From positions 1 through 15,673 of the forward strand of contig JAFZOV010000159.1 in the NCBI GenBank assembly GCA_017550445.1: DNA of 15,673 nucleotides, written 5' to 3'. This stretch comes from Fibrobacter sp. GTDB taxonomy: Bacteria > Fibrobacterota > Fibrobacteria > Fibrobacterales > Fibrobacteraceae. A program made the translations under genes and the position numbers. This document shows positions 7,408-14,520 of this stretch, in pieces. Every line of letters begins with the position of its first letter. Within the stretch, counting starts at the first letter, position 1. Below the pieces are notes generated by a model, which saw nothing but the letters and a program-made list of their open reading frames with translations, did no database searches and was not told the DNA's origin.

Positions 7408-8274
7408 ATGTTCGATATGCTCATTCTAGGTTACGGTCCGGCAGGAATTTCAGCAGCACTCTACGGTTTGCGAGCAGGCCTTTCTGTTCAACTGGTGGGT
7501 AAAGACGGCGGCGCACTCGCCAAGGCCCACATGATCCAAAACTATTACGGACTTGAAAAGCCTCTTACCGGCGAGCAACTTTTGGAAGTCGGCCACAAAC
7601 AAGCTATGGCACTCGGTGCAAACATCGCTGACGATGAAATCACCGACCTCATGTTTGACGGCCAGGGATTTTCCGCCAAAGGCCTTGTAGGCGAATACCA
7701 CGGAAAGGTCTGCATCATGGCTACAGGCGCCGCCCGCAACAAGCACCCTGTAGCGGGCATGGCCGAACTGGAAGGTCACGGAGTAAGCTACTGCGCCGTA
7801 TGCGACGCATTCTTCTACCGTCAAAAAAACGTCGCCGTTCTAGGCAGCGGTGAATACGCCCTCCACGAAGTACAGGAACTTTTGCAGGTTGTCAAGAGCG
7901 TCACGCTCCTTACAAACGGAGCCGCCTTGGCCACCTCATTCCCGCCAAGCGTCCGCATAGAGAACCGCCATCTGCAATCCCTTGTTGGCGAAGGCCAGTT
8001 CAAGGGAGTGCATTACGAAGACGGCACCGAAGAAAACTTCGACGGGCTCTTTGTCGCCATCGGAAGCGCAAGCGCTACGGACCTAGCCAAGAAGGCAGGA
8101 GCCGGCTTCGACGGATCGACGCTGGTCCTCGACAACGATTTCCAGACAACGCTCCCGGGGCTTTTTGCAGCCGGAGACTGCACCGGAGGAACACTCCAGG
8201 TGGCCGTCGCCGTAGGCGAAGGTGCAAAAGCAGGTCTTGCCGCAATTAAATACTTGCGAGAACATCGGGCATAA
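7408..8274 (+). CDS. Thioredoxin-reductase-like FAD oxidoreductase
   Basis: This 288-residue flavoprotein has the thioredoxin reductase fold and is somewhat shorter than E. coli TrxB (about 320). FAD binding is shown by GYGPAG (8-13), an ATG-type strand (MATGAARNK) and AAGDCTGG near the C-terminus (254-261). The redox pair is Cys129/Cys132 in CAVC. The second nucleotide fold has GSGEYA (146-151), but the HRRxxFR motif that binds the NADPH phosphate in TrxB is absent. The equivalent segment reads LLTNGAAL. It may therefore use NADH, reduced ferredoxin or another flavin-mediated donor rather than NADPH, as in the ferredoxin-dependent flavin thioredoxin reductases of clostridia. ATG 7408 is chosen because AGAGG precedes it by 6 nt and MFDMLILGYGPAG is the natural family start. 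ATG 7387 is an alternative. A radical SAM gene follows 8 nt downstream. Confidence 0.85.
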   Translation: MFDMLILGYGPAGISAALYGLRAGLSVQLVGKDGGALAKAHMIQNYYGLEKPLTGEQLLEVGHKQAMALGANIADDEITDLMFDGQGFSAKGLVGEYHGKVCIMATGAARNKHPVAGMAELEGHGVSYCAVCDAFFYRQKNVAVLGSGEYALHEVQELLQVVKSVTLLTNGAALATSFPPSVRIENRHLQSLVGEGQFKGVHYEDGTEENFDGLFVAIGSASATDLAKKAGAGFDGSTLVLDNDFQTTLPGLFAAGDCTGGTLQVAVAVGEGAKAGLAAIKYLREHRA

Positions 8275-8282
8275 AACAAGCG

Positions 8283-9089
8283 ATGCGTCGTATTACCTTA
8301 CTTACAAATCCGGACCTTTGCAACCTGCATTGTCCGCTATGTTTTTTAAGGCAAAGGGGCGCATTCACTCCATATGGAGAAATGCCCTTTGAATTGGCTC
8401 AAGCCGCTATCGAAAAATACTCCCCGCAAGAATTAATCCCCTCCACCATGGGGGAGCCATTACTTTATTCAAAGTTCAAGGAGTTGTTGAATCTCTGCAA
8501 GGCCCGTCATATCAAGATAAACCTTACCACCAACGGAACTTTTCCCGGGTCATGGAACAGCAAATCGGGCATGGAAAGTTTGCTCACGGCCTGTAGCGAC
8601 ATCAAGATTAGCCCCCTCGCCTACGAAGTCGGCGGCATAAGCCAAGGGGACTGGAAAGAAAACGTTGAACGCCTTTCGGAATGCCGTCGAACGCTATCAG
8701 GCAACTCCGCCACGCTATCGCTACAGGTAACGCTACACCGAGAAAACATCGACAACGTCGATACAATCCTCCACTGGGCAGAAAACGTCGGAATCCAACG
8801 AATCAAATGGAATCCGGTTGTATTCCTCGAAAATGCACCCCAAGTGCTACAAGACCGTTTCAAGATATCGCCCCAAAAAATCGAGAATCTTCGGCAAGAA
8901 TTCCTTTCAGGGCGTCTTCACTCTAGCAAGATTAAAAACGAAGGGAGCCTTTTCTTTAAAGACTCCGCAGGCATTTGCCCTGTCGGCGGCAAATGCGACG
9001 CCTGCCCATTTATAGATGAAATCTGGATCTGGCCCGATGGCCATGAAGACCATTGCCCCAATCCCCAAAAGCGCTGGAAAAGCCTTTAG
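8283..9089 (+). CDS. Radical SAM protein with C-terminal cysteine cluster, function unknown
   Basis: This is a 268-residue radical SAM enzyme. The [4Fe-4S]-binding CxxxCxxC motif is Cys13, Cys17 and Cys20 (CNLHCPLC), followed by a GE-type SAM-contact segment (STMGEPLL, ~54-61) and LTTNG at 81-85. Near the C-terminus four cysteines (232, 238, 241 and 258; C-x5-C-x2-C-x16-C) suggest an auxiliary iron-sulfur cluster of the SPASM/Twitch kind, followed by PNPQKRW. It begins 8 nt after the TrxR-like gene, so the two are likely one operon. I see no precursor-peptide gene or other obvious substrate nearby. Its codon use looks less biased than that of neighbours (more TTA, CTA, ATA and AGG), consistent with low expression or acquisition from elsewhere. 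Its stop overlaps that of tldD on the other strand by 4 bases. No specific reaction can be assigned. Confidence 0.85.
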   Translation: MRRITLLTNPDLCNLHCPLCFLRQRGAFTPYGEMPFELAQAAIEKYSPQELIPSTMGEPLLYSKFKELLNLCKARHIKINLTTNGTFPGSWNSKSGMESLLTACSDIKISPLAYEVGGISQGDWKENVERLSECRRTLSGNSATLSLQVTLHRENIDNVDTILHWAENVGIQRIKWNPVVFLENAPQVLQDRFKISPQKIENLRQEFLSGRLHSSKIKNEGSLFFKDSAGICPVGGKCDACPFIDEIWIWPDGHEDHCPNPQKRWKSL

Positions 9090-10468
9090 CGACCACCCAC
9101 CAGAATCTGGTCAACCTTAATGGAAGGCTGGCCCACCGTTACAGGCACATGTCCAGAGCTTGCACCGCAAACGCCTGCCGCCACATCCCAGTCTGAACCC
9201 ACCATGCTAATGCGCGGCATGATTTCGTGACCCTTTCCAATGAGAGCCGCACCACGAACCGGTTCGCAAATTTTTCCGTTACGGATAACGTAGCCTTCAT
9301 CCACCGCAAAGTTAAATTCACCCGTTGCCGGGTTCACGGAACCGCCTGCCATACGGGCGGCGTAAAGGCCATTATCGACACTGGCAATCATGGAATCAAG
9401 CGTATCTTTACCAGGGGCAATAAAGGTATTGCGCATGCGACTCACCGGCGCATACTTGTAGCTTTCGCGGCGGGCAGAACCAGTTAGTCCAATACCAACT
9501 TCCTTGGCGCCCACGCGGTCACTCATGTAAGTCTTCAGGATTCCGTTTTCAATCAAGGTCGTGCGCTGCGTCGGAGTACCTTCGTCATCGTACTTAAGGC
9601 TCCCCCACACGCCATCCATGGTGCCATCATCAATGGCAGTCAAGCAAGGTTGACCAATAGCCTCGCCCAACTTATTGCAGAACGGACTTGCACCGCGACG
9701 GACCGATTCCGTTTCAAGCGGATGTCCGCAAGCTTCATGGAAAATCACGCCGCCAAAGCCGTTACCCATTACCACCGGCATCTGGCCACCCTTAATGTAG
9801 CCCGCCGAAAGCATGCGCAACAAGCGCTCCGTAGCTTCGGTCGCCAAGCCTTCCGGCGAATAGTTGGCCAAAAGCTCGTAACCGCCCAAGGCTCCGGGAG
9901 CTTCGTGGGTTGTCAATCTTTCGGTTCCGTCAGACACTGTCACGGTCACATTTACACGCAAGCGAGCGCGATTCATCGAAAGATTCAAGCCTTCGCTGTT
10001 CATGAGCGTAATCGCCGAACAGGAATCCGTCACCGACGCGCCCACTTGCACTACTTTATCCGAAATTTTACGGGCAGCCTGGTCTGCGCGGAACAAGAAG
10101 TCCTGCTTGACAGCCTGACCCAGCACACGAGGATCCTTAAATGCATCCAAATTATAATCGGCAACACGCTTCTGGGGTGCAAATTCCACGGGCTTTGCAG
10201 CCAGGCCAGCAATGCGGCCAAACGCAAGAGTCTGCACCAGCTTTACCAGAGCTTCTTCGGAATCATCACTTGTAAAACCGTAAAGAACTTCGGTCCCATA
10301 AATCAAACGGATTCCGATGCCGTATTCAGTTCCTGCAGTTGCAGACTCAATCTGACTAGACTTAAGGCCCAGCATGGAGCTGCGGGTTTCTTCTTCGAAA
10401 ATTTCGACAAAATCCGCACCGGCACTTTTGCCCGCTTCAAAAATCTTGACTGCAACAGAAGGATTCAA
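9086..10468 (-). CDS. tldD: TldD family metalloprotease
   Basis: TldD is the catalytic subunit of the TldD/TldE (PmbA) protease, which degrades unfolded peptides and, in some bacteria, processes modified peptides. This 460-residue protein carries the zinc motif HEACGH (His244, Glu245, His249) in GGVIFHEACGHPLETE, and the C-terminal GVCGASSGHVPVTVGQP segment, where Cys434 matches the family's metal-binding cysteine. The start is TTG at 10466-10468, which lies one base beyond the hisF stop. Its ribosome site GAGGTG is formed by the last codons of hisF, so translation of tldD should be coupled to hisF. The partner TldE is not in this window. The gene ends against the radical SAM gene with overlapping stop codons and no space for a terminator. 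Confidence 0.93.
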   Translation of the reverse strand: MNPSVAVKIFEAGKSAGADFVEIFEEETRSSMLGLKSSQIESATAGTEYGIGIRLIYGTEVLYGFTSDDSEEALVKLVQTLAFGRIAGLAAKPVEFAPQKRVADYNLDAFKDPRVLGQAVKQDFLFRADQAARKISDKVVQVGASVTDSCSAITLMNSEGLNLSMNRARLRVNVTVTVSDGTERLTTHEAPGALGGYELLANYSPEGLATEATERLLRMLSAGYIKGGQMPVVMGNGFGGVIFHEACGHPLETESVRRGASPFCNKLGEAIGQPCLTAIDDGTMDGVWGSLKYDDEGTPTQRTTLIENGILKTYMSDRVGAKEVGIGLTGSARRESYKYAPVSRMRNTFIAPGKDTLDSMIASVDNGLYAARMAGGSVNPATGEFNFAVDEGYVIRNGKICEPVRGAALIGKGHEIMPRISMVGSDWDVAAGVCGASSGHVPVTVGQPSIKVDQILVGGR

Positions 10469-10469
10469 A

Positions 10470-11261
10470 CTACACCTCGCCGTTCATTTTCTTGCGTACA
10501 GGGATTCCTGCAGCAAGCATTTCTTTCTTGATTCCAGGCACCGTGTAATCGCCAAAATGAACCATGGAGGCAACCAGGACCGCATCGGCAGAAGTCTTGC
10601 GGAACAAGTCCACAATGTGGGCCGGAGTTCCGGCACCGCCACTTGCAATCACCGGCACCTGTACTGCACAAGCCACCTGATCGGTAATGTTCAATTCGTA
10701 GCCATTGCGAACACCGTCTGTATCAATGGCGTTCAGACAAATTTCTCCAACGCCTAAATCTTCGGCCTTCTTGGCCCATTCAACGGCATCAAGGCCCATG
10801 GCCTGGCGGCCGCCTCGGATATACACTTCGTAGCCGCTCGGGAACTTATCCGAAACGCCAACGAACTTCGCATCCATGCCCAAGACTACGCACTGGCGCC
10901 CAAAAGCCTTCGCGCCATCGGCAATAATTTCAGGGTGAAGCACAGCAAGACTATTCACGCTCACCTTTTCGGCGCCTGCCAAAAGGGCTTCGTGCATATC
11001 GTCCAAGTTACGGATACCGCCACCCACCGCAAACGGAATAAACACGCGGTGTGCAATCTGGCGAATCATTTCCATATCGCAAGGGCGATTTTCTGCGCTT
11101 GCGGTAATATCATAAAAAACAAGTTCATCGACACCGTCAGCGCTATACTGCGCCCCCATTTCAACTGGATCACCGATATCGATATTACCCTTAAACTTGA
11201 CGCCCTTCGTCACCTTGCGGTTACGGACATCAAGGCACACAATCAATCGTTTGGTCAGCAT
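10470..11261 (-). CDS. hisF: Imidazole glycerol phosphate synthase cyclase subunit HisF
   Basis: HisF with HisH converts PRFAR and ammonia to imidazole glycerol phosphate and AICAR in histidine synthesis. The protein is 263 residues (family about 255-260) with a (beta/alpha)8 barrel. It has the catalytic Asp11 in IVCLDV and Asp130 in GMDAKF, at exactly the family positions, plus phosphate-binding glycines in FAVGGGIRN (77-85) and VIASGGAGT. The start ATG is 5 nt after the trxA stop, with only a weak GTAGG ribosome site. It belongs to a trxA-hisF-tldD run rather than a his operon, as no other his gene is visible. Confidence 0.96.
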   Translation of the reverse strand: MLTKRLIVCLDVRNRKVTKGVKFKGNIDIGDPVEMGAQYSADGVDELVFYDITASAENRPCDMEMIRQIAHRVFIPFAVGGGIRNLDDMHEALLAGAEKVSVNSLAVLHPEIIADGAKAFGRQCVVLGMDAKFVGVSDKFPSGYEVYIRGGRQAMGLDAVEWAKKAEDLGVGEICLNAIDTDGVRNGYELNITDQVACAVQVPVIASGGAGTPAHIVDLFRKTSADAVLVASMVHFGDYTVPGIKKEMLAAGIPVRKKMNGEV

Positions 11262-11266
11262 GGGGC

Positions 11267-11590
11267 CTACAGGTTGCGGTCAATAACGCCTTTAACGGTA
11301 GCCTTCGGCACGGCACCGACCACATTGCCCACTTCCACTCCGTTCTTGAAGAGCTTCATGTTAGGAATGTTCGTAATGCCAAAGCGGGCACAAATATCGC
11401 CCACTCCTGCATCGTCCACATTGATCTTTGCAATGACGGCACGACCATCGTATTCGTCGGCAAGTTCATCGATGACGGGACCCATCATCATGCACGGACG
11501 GCACCAAGTGGCCCAGAAGTCCACAAAGACCAGCTGGCCCGAAGATATTACCGAGTCAAAATTTTCTGCAGTCAAATGAATTGCTGGCAT
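11267..11590 (-). CDS. trxA: Thioredoxin with WCRPC active site
   Basis: This 107-residue thioredoxin is a cytoplasmic protein-disulfide reductant. The active site is Trp29-Cys30-Arg31-Pro32-Cys33, so the usual WCGPC has Arg in place of Gly, and the cis-proline is Pro76 (NIPN). The start is set at ATG 11588-11590, which gives the standard N-terminus MPAIHLTAENF and has a GGAG ribosome site 6 nt upstream. A longer reading frame to 11656 would add 22 residues foreign to the family and overlap the upstream gene. A TATTTTTA box at 11611-11618, 20 nt upstream of the ATG, may be its own promoter, though the upstream gene ends only 38 nt away and read-through is possible. It is followed by hisF and tldD. 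The TrxR-like gene at 7408-8274 is a possible but unproven reductant. Confidence 0.94.
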   Translation of the reverse strand: MPAIHLTAENFDSVISSGQLVFVDFWATWCRPCMMMGPVIDELADEYDGRAVIAKINVDDAGVGDICARFGITNIPNMKLFKNGVEVGNVVGAVPKATVKGVIDRNL

Positions 11591-11628
11591 AAAAATCTCC
11601 AATTTTTTTCTAAAAATAGAAAAATGTG

Positions 11629-12276
11629 CTAGAATGCGAAGCCGAACGTATAGCACAAATCAATGCCCGAGCCCACGGTAGCAACCTTTTCCACATCATC
11701 TTCAGCCTTATCAGACCCCGAGTAGCGAGAATAGACGTAGCCAACTTCAAATGATGTCGTAAAGTGTCCCGAACGGTACTTATGGCCGACATATAGGCCA
11801 AAGCCATAACCATTCATATGGATGTCGAAATTGTCCTTGGAATTACCTTCGTAAGTGTATTCCAAGCCCACTCGGTCGTACATGAAATGACCCGCCAAAT
11901 ACAGGCCGCGATGCCCTCCATCAAAGTAAAAGCGCAAGCCTTCCGAAATACCGAACAAATAAATATCTAGCTCCTCATCGCTATCCGAGAAATCCTTCCA
12001 AATAACATAAGGCCTGGTAATCAGAGAGAAATGGCTTGCCAAGTTTCCTTCAACGGTCAAATAAATCGACGGGATATCGAACAACGTCAAAAAAAACATG
12101 GAAATAGGGTGAATAGACACTGCGAACAACGGCTCGTCATTTTCCGTATGATTCACGTTCATTACAGGAGTCTCTTTTTCTTGCGCTCCAGAAGTGTAGG
12201 CATAGGGATCATCTACCAACTGTGCCGATACAAACGACACGCCAAGCAGGCAAGCCACAATAAATTTTTTAATCAT
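11629..12276 (-). CDS. Hypothetical outer-membrane beta-barrel-like protein
   Basis: This 215-residue protein has a clear signal peptide (MIKKFIVACLLGVSFVSA, cleaved before Gln19). The mature part has alternating hydrophobic and polar residues typical of beta strands, many aromatics and glycines (for example GLYLAGHFMYDRVGLEY and GFGLYVGHKY), and ends in phenylalanine (YTFGFAF), as many outer-membrane barrels do. It resembles small DUF3575-like barrels in general pattern, but I do not recognise a specific family. The start is supported by AAGGAG (complement of 12282-12287), and a promoter-like TATTATTTG box lies at 12294-12302. It lies between a DUF1007 gene and trxA on the same strand. Function is unknown. 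Confidence 0.72.
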   Translation of the reverse strand: MIKKFIVACLLGVSFVSAQLVDDPYAYTSGAQEKETPVMNVNHTENDEPLFAVSIHPISMFFLTLFDIPSIYLTVEGNLASHFSLITRPYVIWKDFSDSDEELDIYLFGISEGLRFYFDGGHRGLYLAGHFMYDRVGLEYTYEGNSKDNFDIHMNGYGFGLYVGHKYRSGHFTTSFEVGYVYSRYSGSDKAEDDVEKVATVGSGIDLCYTFGFAF

Positions 12277-12293
12277 ATTATCTCCTTGTTATC

Positions 12294-12302
12294 CAAATAA
12301 TA
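12294..12302 (-). promoter_or_regulatory. Candidate promoter box for the outer-membrane-like protein gene
   Basis: Read on the minus strand this is TATTATTTG followed by G, a TAnnTTTG-like box with one extra base, preceded by a T-run and CTA. It lies 17 nt upstream of the ATG at 12276, with the AAGGAG ribosome site in between. The match is loose and the region is AT-rich. Confidence 0.3.
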
Positions 12303-12326
12303 GAAAAAACCGGAGAAAAGCCCTAA

Positions 12327-12914
12327 TTATTTCTTTTTAAACCTCAAATACAGGCCTTCAATATCCGAACGGAACGCCCTGAACAAAGTGAGCCCACGCA
12401 GACCGTCGTTAAAGTATTCTATGTCAAAAGAATCCGGGCCAACCACATCGGCGTTTTCCATATCGGCTGTCACCTGAAAGTAATTAGAAATATCGGCTAT
12501 CGCAACAACAAGCATCGTATAGTCCGAGCCGACCGGTATCGAAAATTTCGTTTCAAAATCCAACACCAGACGATTATTCTTAAAGGTCGCCTTGAAATTC
12601 GACAGTCCCAGGACCTTCAAAAAAACGGTTCCCGACAATACATAATTGAAGTAATTAAATTCCTTAAGCGGACCTAAAATCGTTTCACAGAACCACTTGT
12701 TTTCGGATTCCGAAATTTTGCCGTCACCATCGGCATCTCCCGACGACATCATGGCCGAACTGTACAGTTCATCGTAGACCCAATGATTCCTGATCGCCGA
12801 AAAGCCCGCATCGTCAAACACGGCCTTGACCGTCGTTTCAATAAACACATGGGGATGGGCACATATAAAAGAAGTCCCGCATAGTATGCACACCAGCAAG
12901 GACTTCCAAATCAT
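12327..12914 (-). CDS. DUF1007 family periplasmic protein (ZevA-like) with an EF-hand-like loop
   Basis: This 195-residue secreted protein has a signal peptide (residues 1-19, ending SFICA), after which the mature protein starts with the DUF1007 hallmark HPHVFIE (His20, His22). Residues 60-71 (DADGDGKISESE) fit the EF-hand calcium loop exactly: Asp at 1, 3 and 5, Gly at 6, Ile at 8, Glu at 12. The C-terminal half (LVLDFETKF, YFNDGLRG) also fits the family. DUF1007 proteins often accompany RcnA/NiCoT-like exporters. In Haemophilus influenzae a member (ZevA) works with ZevB in zinc uptake. No such transporter lies in this window, so the partner is missing or elsewhere. It begins 15 nt after the PEGA gene stop, with a weak ribosome site (GTAGG), and is likely co-transcribed with it. 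Confidence 0.82.
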   Translation of the reverse strand: MIWKSLLVCILCGTSFICAHPHVFIETTVKAVFDDAGFSAIRNHWVYDELYSSAMMSSGDADGDGKISESENKWFCETILGPLKEFNYFNYVLSGTVFLKVLGLSNFKATFKNNRLVLDFETKFSIPVGSDYTMLVVAIADISNYFQVTADMENADVVGPDSFDIEYFNDGLRGLTLFRAFRSDIEGLYLRFKKK

Positions 12915-12929
12915 AGCAAACCTACAACG

Positions 12930-14474
12930 CTAGAACGCAAGAATAATGCCAGCAGTCAAGAGGCCCAAGCCCAAGGCGCCAAGGCCAATGGCAACGCCAC
13001 ACTTGGTATCGCCACTATCGTTCAGTTCATGGTTATCCTTGACCATCTGTCGGGTATCGTCGCTATCGAATGCAGACAAACGCTCATAGGCATGTTTCTT
13101 GTCGGCAGCCTTGCTCCAATCCCGTTCAGCCAGGTACCACATAACGCCACCAGCAATAATCGGGACAATGGAACCCCACAAAAGGCCTCGGCCAATACGC
13201 CTCTGGCTACGTTCCTTGTTAAAGGCATTCTGTTCTTCGATAAACTCAAGGTCGTCTAGCACGGGCGTCATGTCCACATACACAAGGTTTGGCATATAAG
13301 GTTTAATTTCCGTCGTCACCGAAGTATCACGGTAGCCCACCTTTCTGAAATAGACCGTCGTCTTGACCTGAGGCTTTACGTTATCTACAATCATGTCGGT
13401 CATGTAGTGAGGCATCTTGTTCAAGGACGGCGCCTCGCCCACGTAGACTTCAGCCGCTTCAGGGTTGGAATTCAACGTCAAGCGCGTCGAAGGACGCAAC
13501 ACAGGAATGGTCACCTTGTTCAGGCTGTCGGCGTTGATACGCACCACGGCAGAGCCCCACCATTCCACGTCTTTCAAGACCTTCATCACCGAAATAGTGT
13601 ACTTGCCCGGCTTAATATTCCTAATGGTATCAGGAGCCACTTGCTTCAGCGGAATGCCATTAACATAGAGGGAGCAGGCTTCCGGTTCCGAGACCACCAG
13701 CAAGTTTGCCTTTCCTGGCGGGTAAAGTTCAATAGTCTCTTCGACGACCTTCTTTTCTGGAACAAAATAGTTCGAAAGGGATAGGTCAATCATCACCTCG
13801 TCTTCCAAGTTATAAAGACGCTTGAGGGCAAACCTGTATATCTTGATGTAAGGGTTCTTTTTCGCAGCAGCGATACTATCCTGGATTTCGCGTTCACGGA
13901 TTTCCTGTTCCATTTTCGCGATTTCTTCCATTTTCACACGCTTGTCTTCTTTCTGGAGAGCCGTTTCCAAGTCGTCATCGGAACCGTCATCTACCGGAGC
14001 AGCTTCAGCCTTCGTCGTATCGGATTGGGCAGCCATCGAATCCTTGACAGCGTCCGTCATGATAATTTCGGCAGGCTTCGTCAAATCCACTTCTTCGTTT
14101 TCGTCTTCAACCTGTTCCACTTCCTGGCCGTTACTTTCCTGAAGGGCGATGGCCTTCTTGTCGGTAAGGTGTTCAATATGGCGCAGTTCAGCTTCTGTAG
14201 GCTTTTTCAGGTAGACTGTATCGTTTTCGATTTTCACAAAAATCGCGTCAAGTTCTACGGAATCCCCGTTCACCCAGTAACGAACGGGAACTTCGCGATG
14301 CTTGGGACCTTCGGGTTCTTCCGACGAAGACGACACGACCTCTGCAGAAGAGGACAATGCCACCGAAGACGACGATTCGACCTGCGGAGCAGGTTGTTCA
14401 CCACCAGCGACGTCGGCAAAGGAAAGTGCAGTTGCCAGCGTCAAAAACGACGAAAAAACAATTCGCTTAAACAT
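12930..14474 (-). CDS. PEGA-domain envelope protein with poly-serine linker
   Basis: This is a 514-residue protein. A signal peptide (1-20, SFA before Asp21) leads into a serine-rich linker (34-52, runs of SSSS), common in Fibrobacter exported proteins. Residues ~165-205 are highly charged and may form a coiled coil. Two PEGA-like beta domains follow: ~256-326 (NLLVVSEPEACSLYVNG, KPGKYTISV) and ~331-403 (LTLNSNPEAAEVYVG, KVGYRDTSV). Two hydrophobic segments near the C-terminus (429-447 and 491-513) look like membrane helices, with a charged loop between them. PEGA domains are found in envelope and surface proteins, and no enzymatic role is implied. There is no Shine-Dalgarno. A TATCTTTA box (14479-14486) ends 4 nt before the ATG, suggesting a leaderless mRNA. 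DUF1007 follows 15 nt downstream. Specific function unknown. Confidence 0.82.
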   Translation of the reverse strand: MFKRIVFSSFLTLATALSFADVAGGEQPAPQVESSSSVALSSSAEVVSSSSEEPEGPKHREVPVRYWVNGDSVELDAIFVKIENDTVYLKKPTEAELRHIEHLTDKKAIALQESNGQEVEQVEDENEEVDLTKPAEIIMTDAVKDSMAAQSDTTKAEAAPVDDGSDDDLETALQKEDKRVKMEEIAKMEQEIREREIQDSIAAAKKNPYIKIYRFALKRLYNLEDEVMIDLSLSNYFVPEKKVVEETIELYPPGKANLLVVSEPEACSLYVNGIPLKQVAPDTIRNIKPGKYTISVMKVLKDVEWWGSAVVRINADSLNKVTIPVLRPSTRLTLNSNPEAAEVYVGEAPSLNKMPHYMTDMIVDNVKPQVKTTVYFRKVGYRDTSVTTEIKPYMPNLVYVDMTPVLDDLEFIEEQNAFNKERSQRRIGRGLLWGSIVPIIAGGVMWYLAERDWSKAADKKHAYERLSAFDSDDTRQMVKDNHELNDSGDTKCGVAIGLGALGLGLLTAGIILAF

Positions 14475-14478
14475 ATTG

Positions 14479-14486
14479 TAAAGATA
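14479..14486 (-). promoter_or_regulatory. Candidate -7-type promoter box for the PEGA gene
   Basis: Read on the minus strand this is TATCTTTA, 7 of 8 to TAnnTTTG. It ends 4 nt before the ATG at 14474, with no ribosome site in between, so transcription would start at about the A of the ATG. The same geometry occurs in front of the RsmB/NSUN-like gene. Confidence 0.4.
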
Positions 14487-14520
14487 AATAAAAAAATGCG
14501 GAAAAGTCTCTAAAAAACCG

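Noticed and set aside
8283..9089. Radical SAM gene as part of a peptide-modification (RiPP) cluster
   Set aside because: No small precursor-like gene, transporter or protease dedicated to it is visible. tldD is known in some RiPP pathways, but here it is on the other strand and coupled to hisF.
9650..10531. 293-codon open frame on the + strand
   Set aside because: It is antisense to tldD and has a low-complexity Arg/His/Ser product with no motif.
11591..11656. Longer N-terminus for trxA
   Set aside because: It overlaps the end of the upstream gene, lacks a ribosome site and adds 22 non-family residues. GGAG points to ATG 11590.
12930..14474. Serine-rich region of the PEGA gene as a DNA repeat
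   Set aside because: The Ser codons vary and no exact tandem unit is present. It is a protein linker, not a repeat array.
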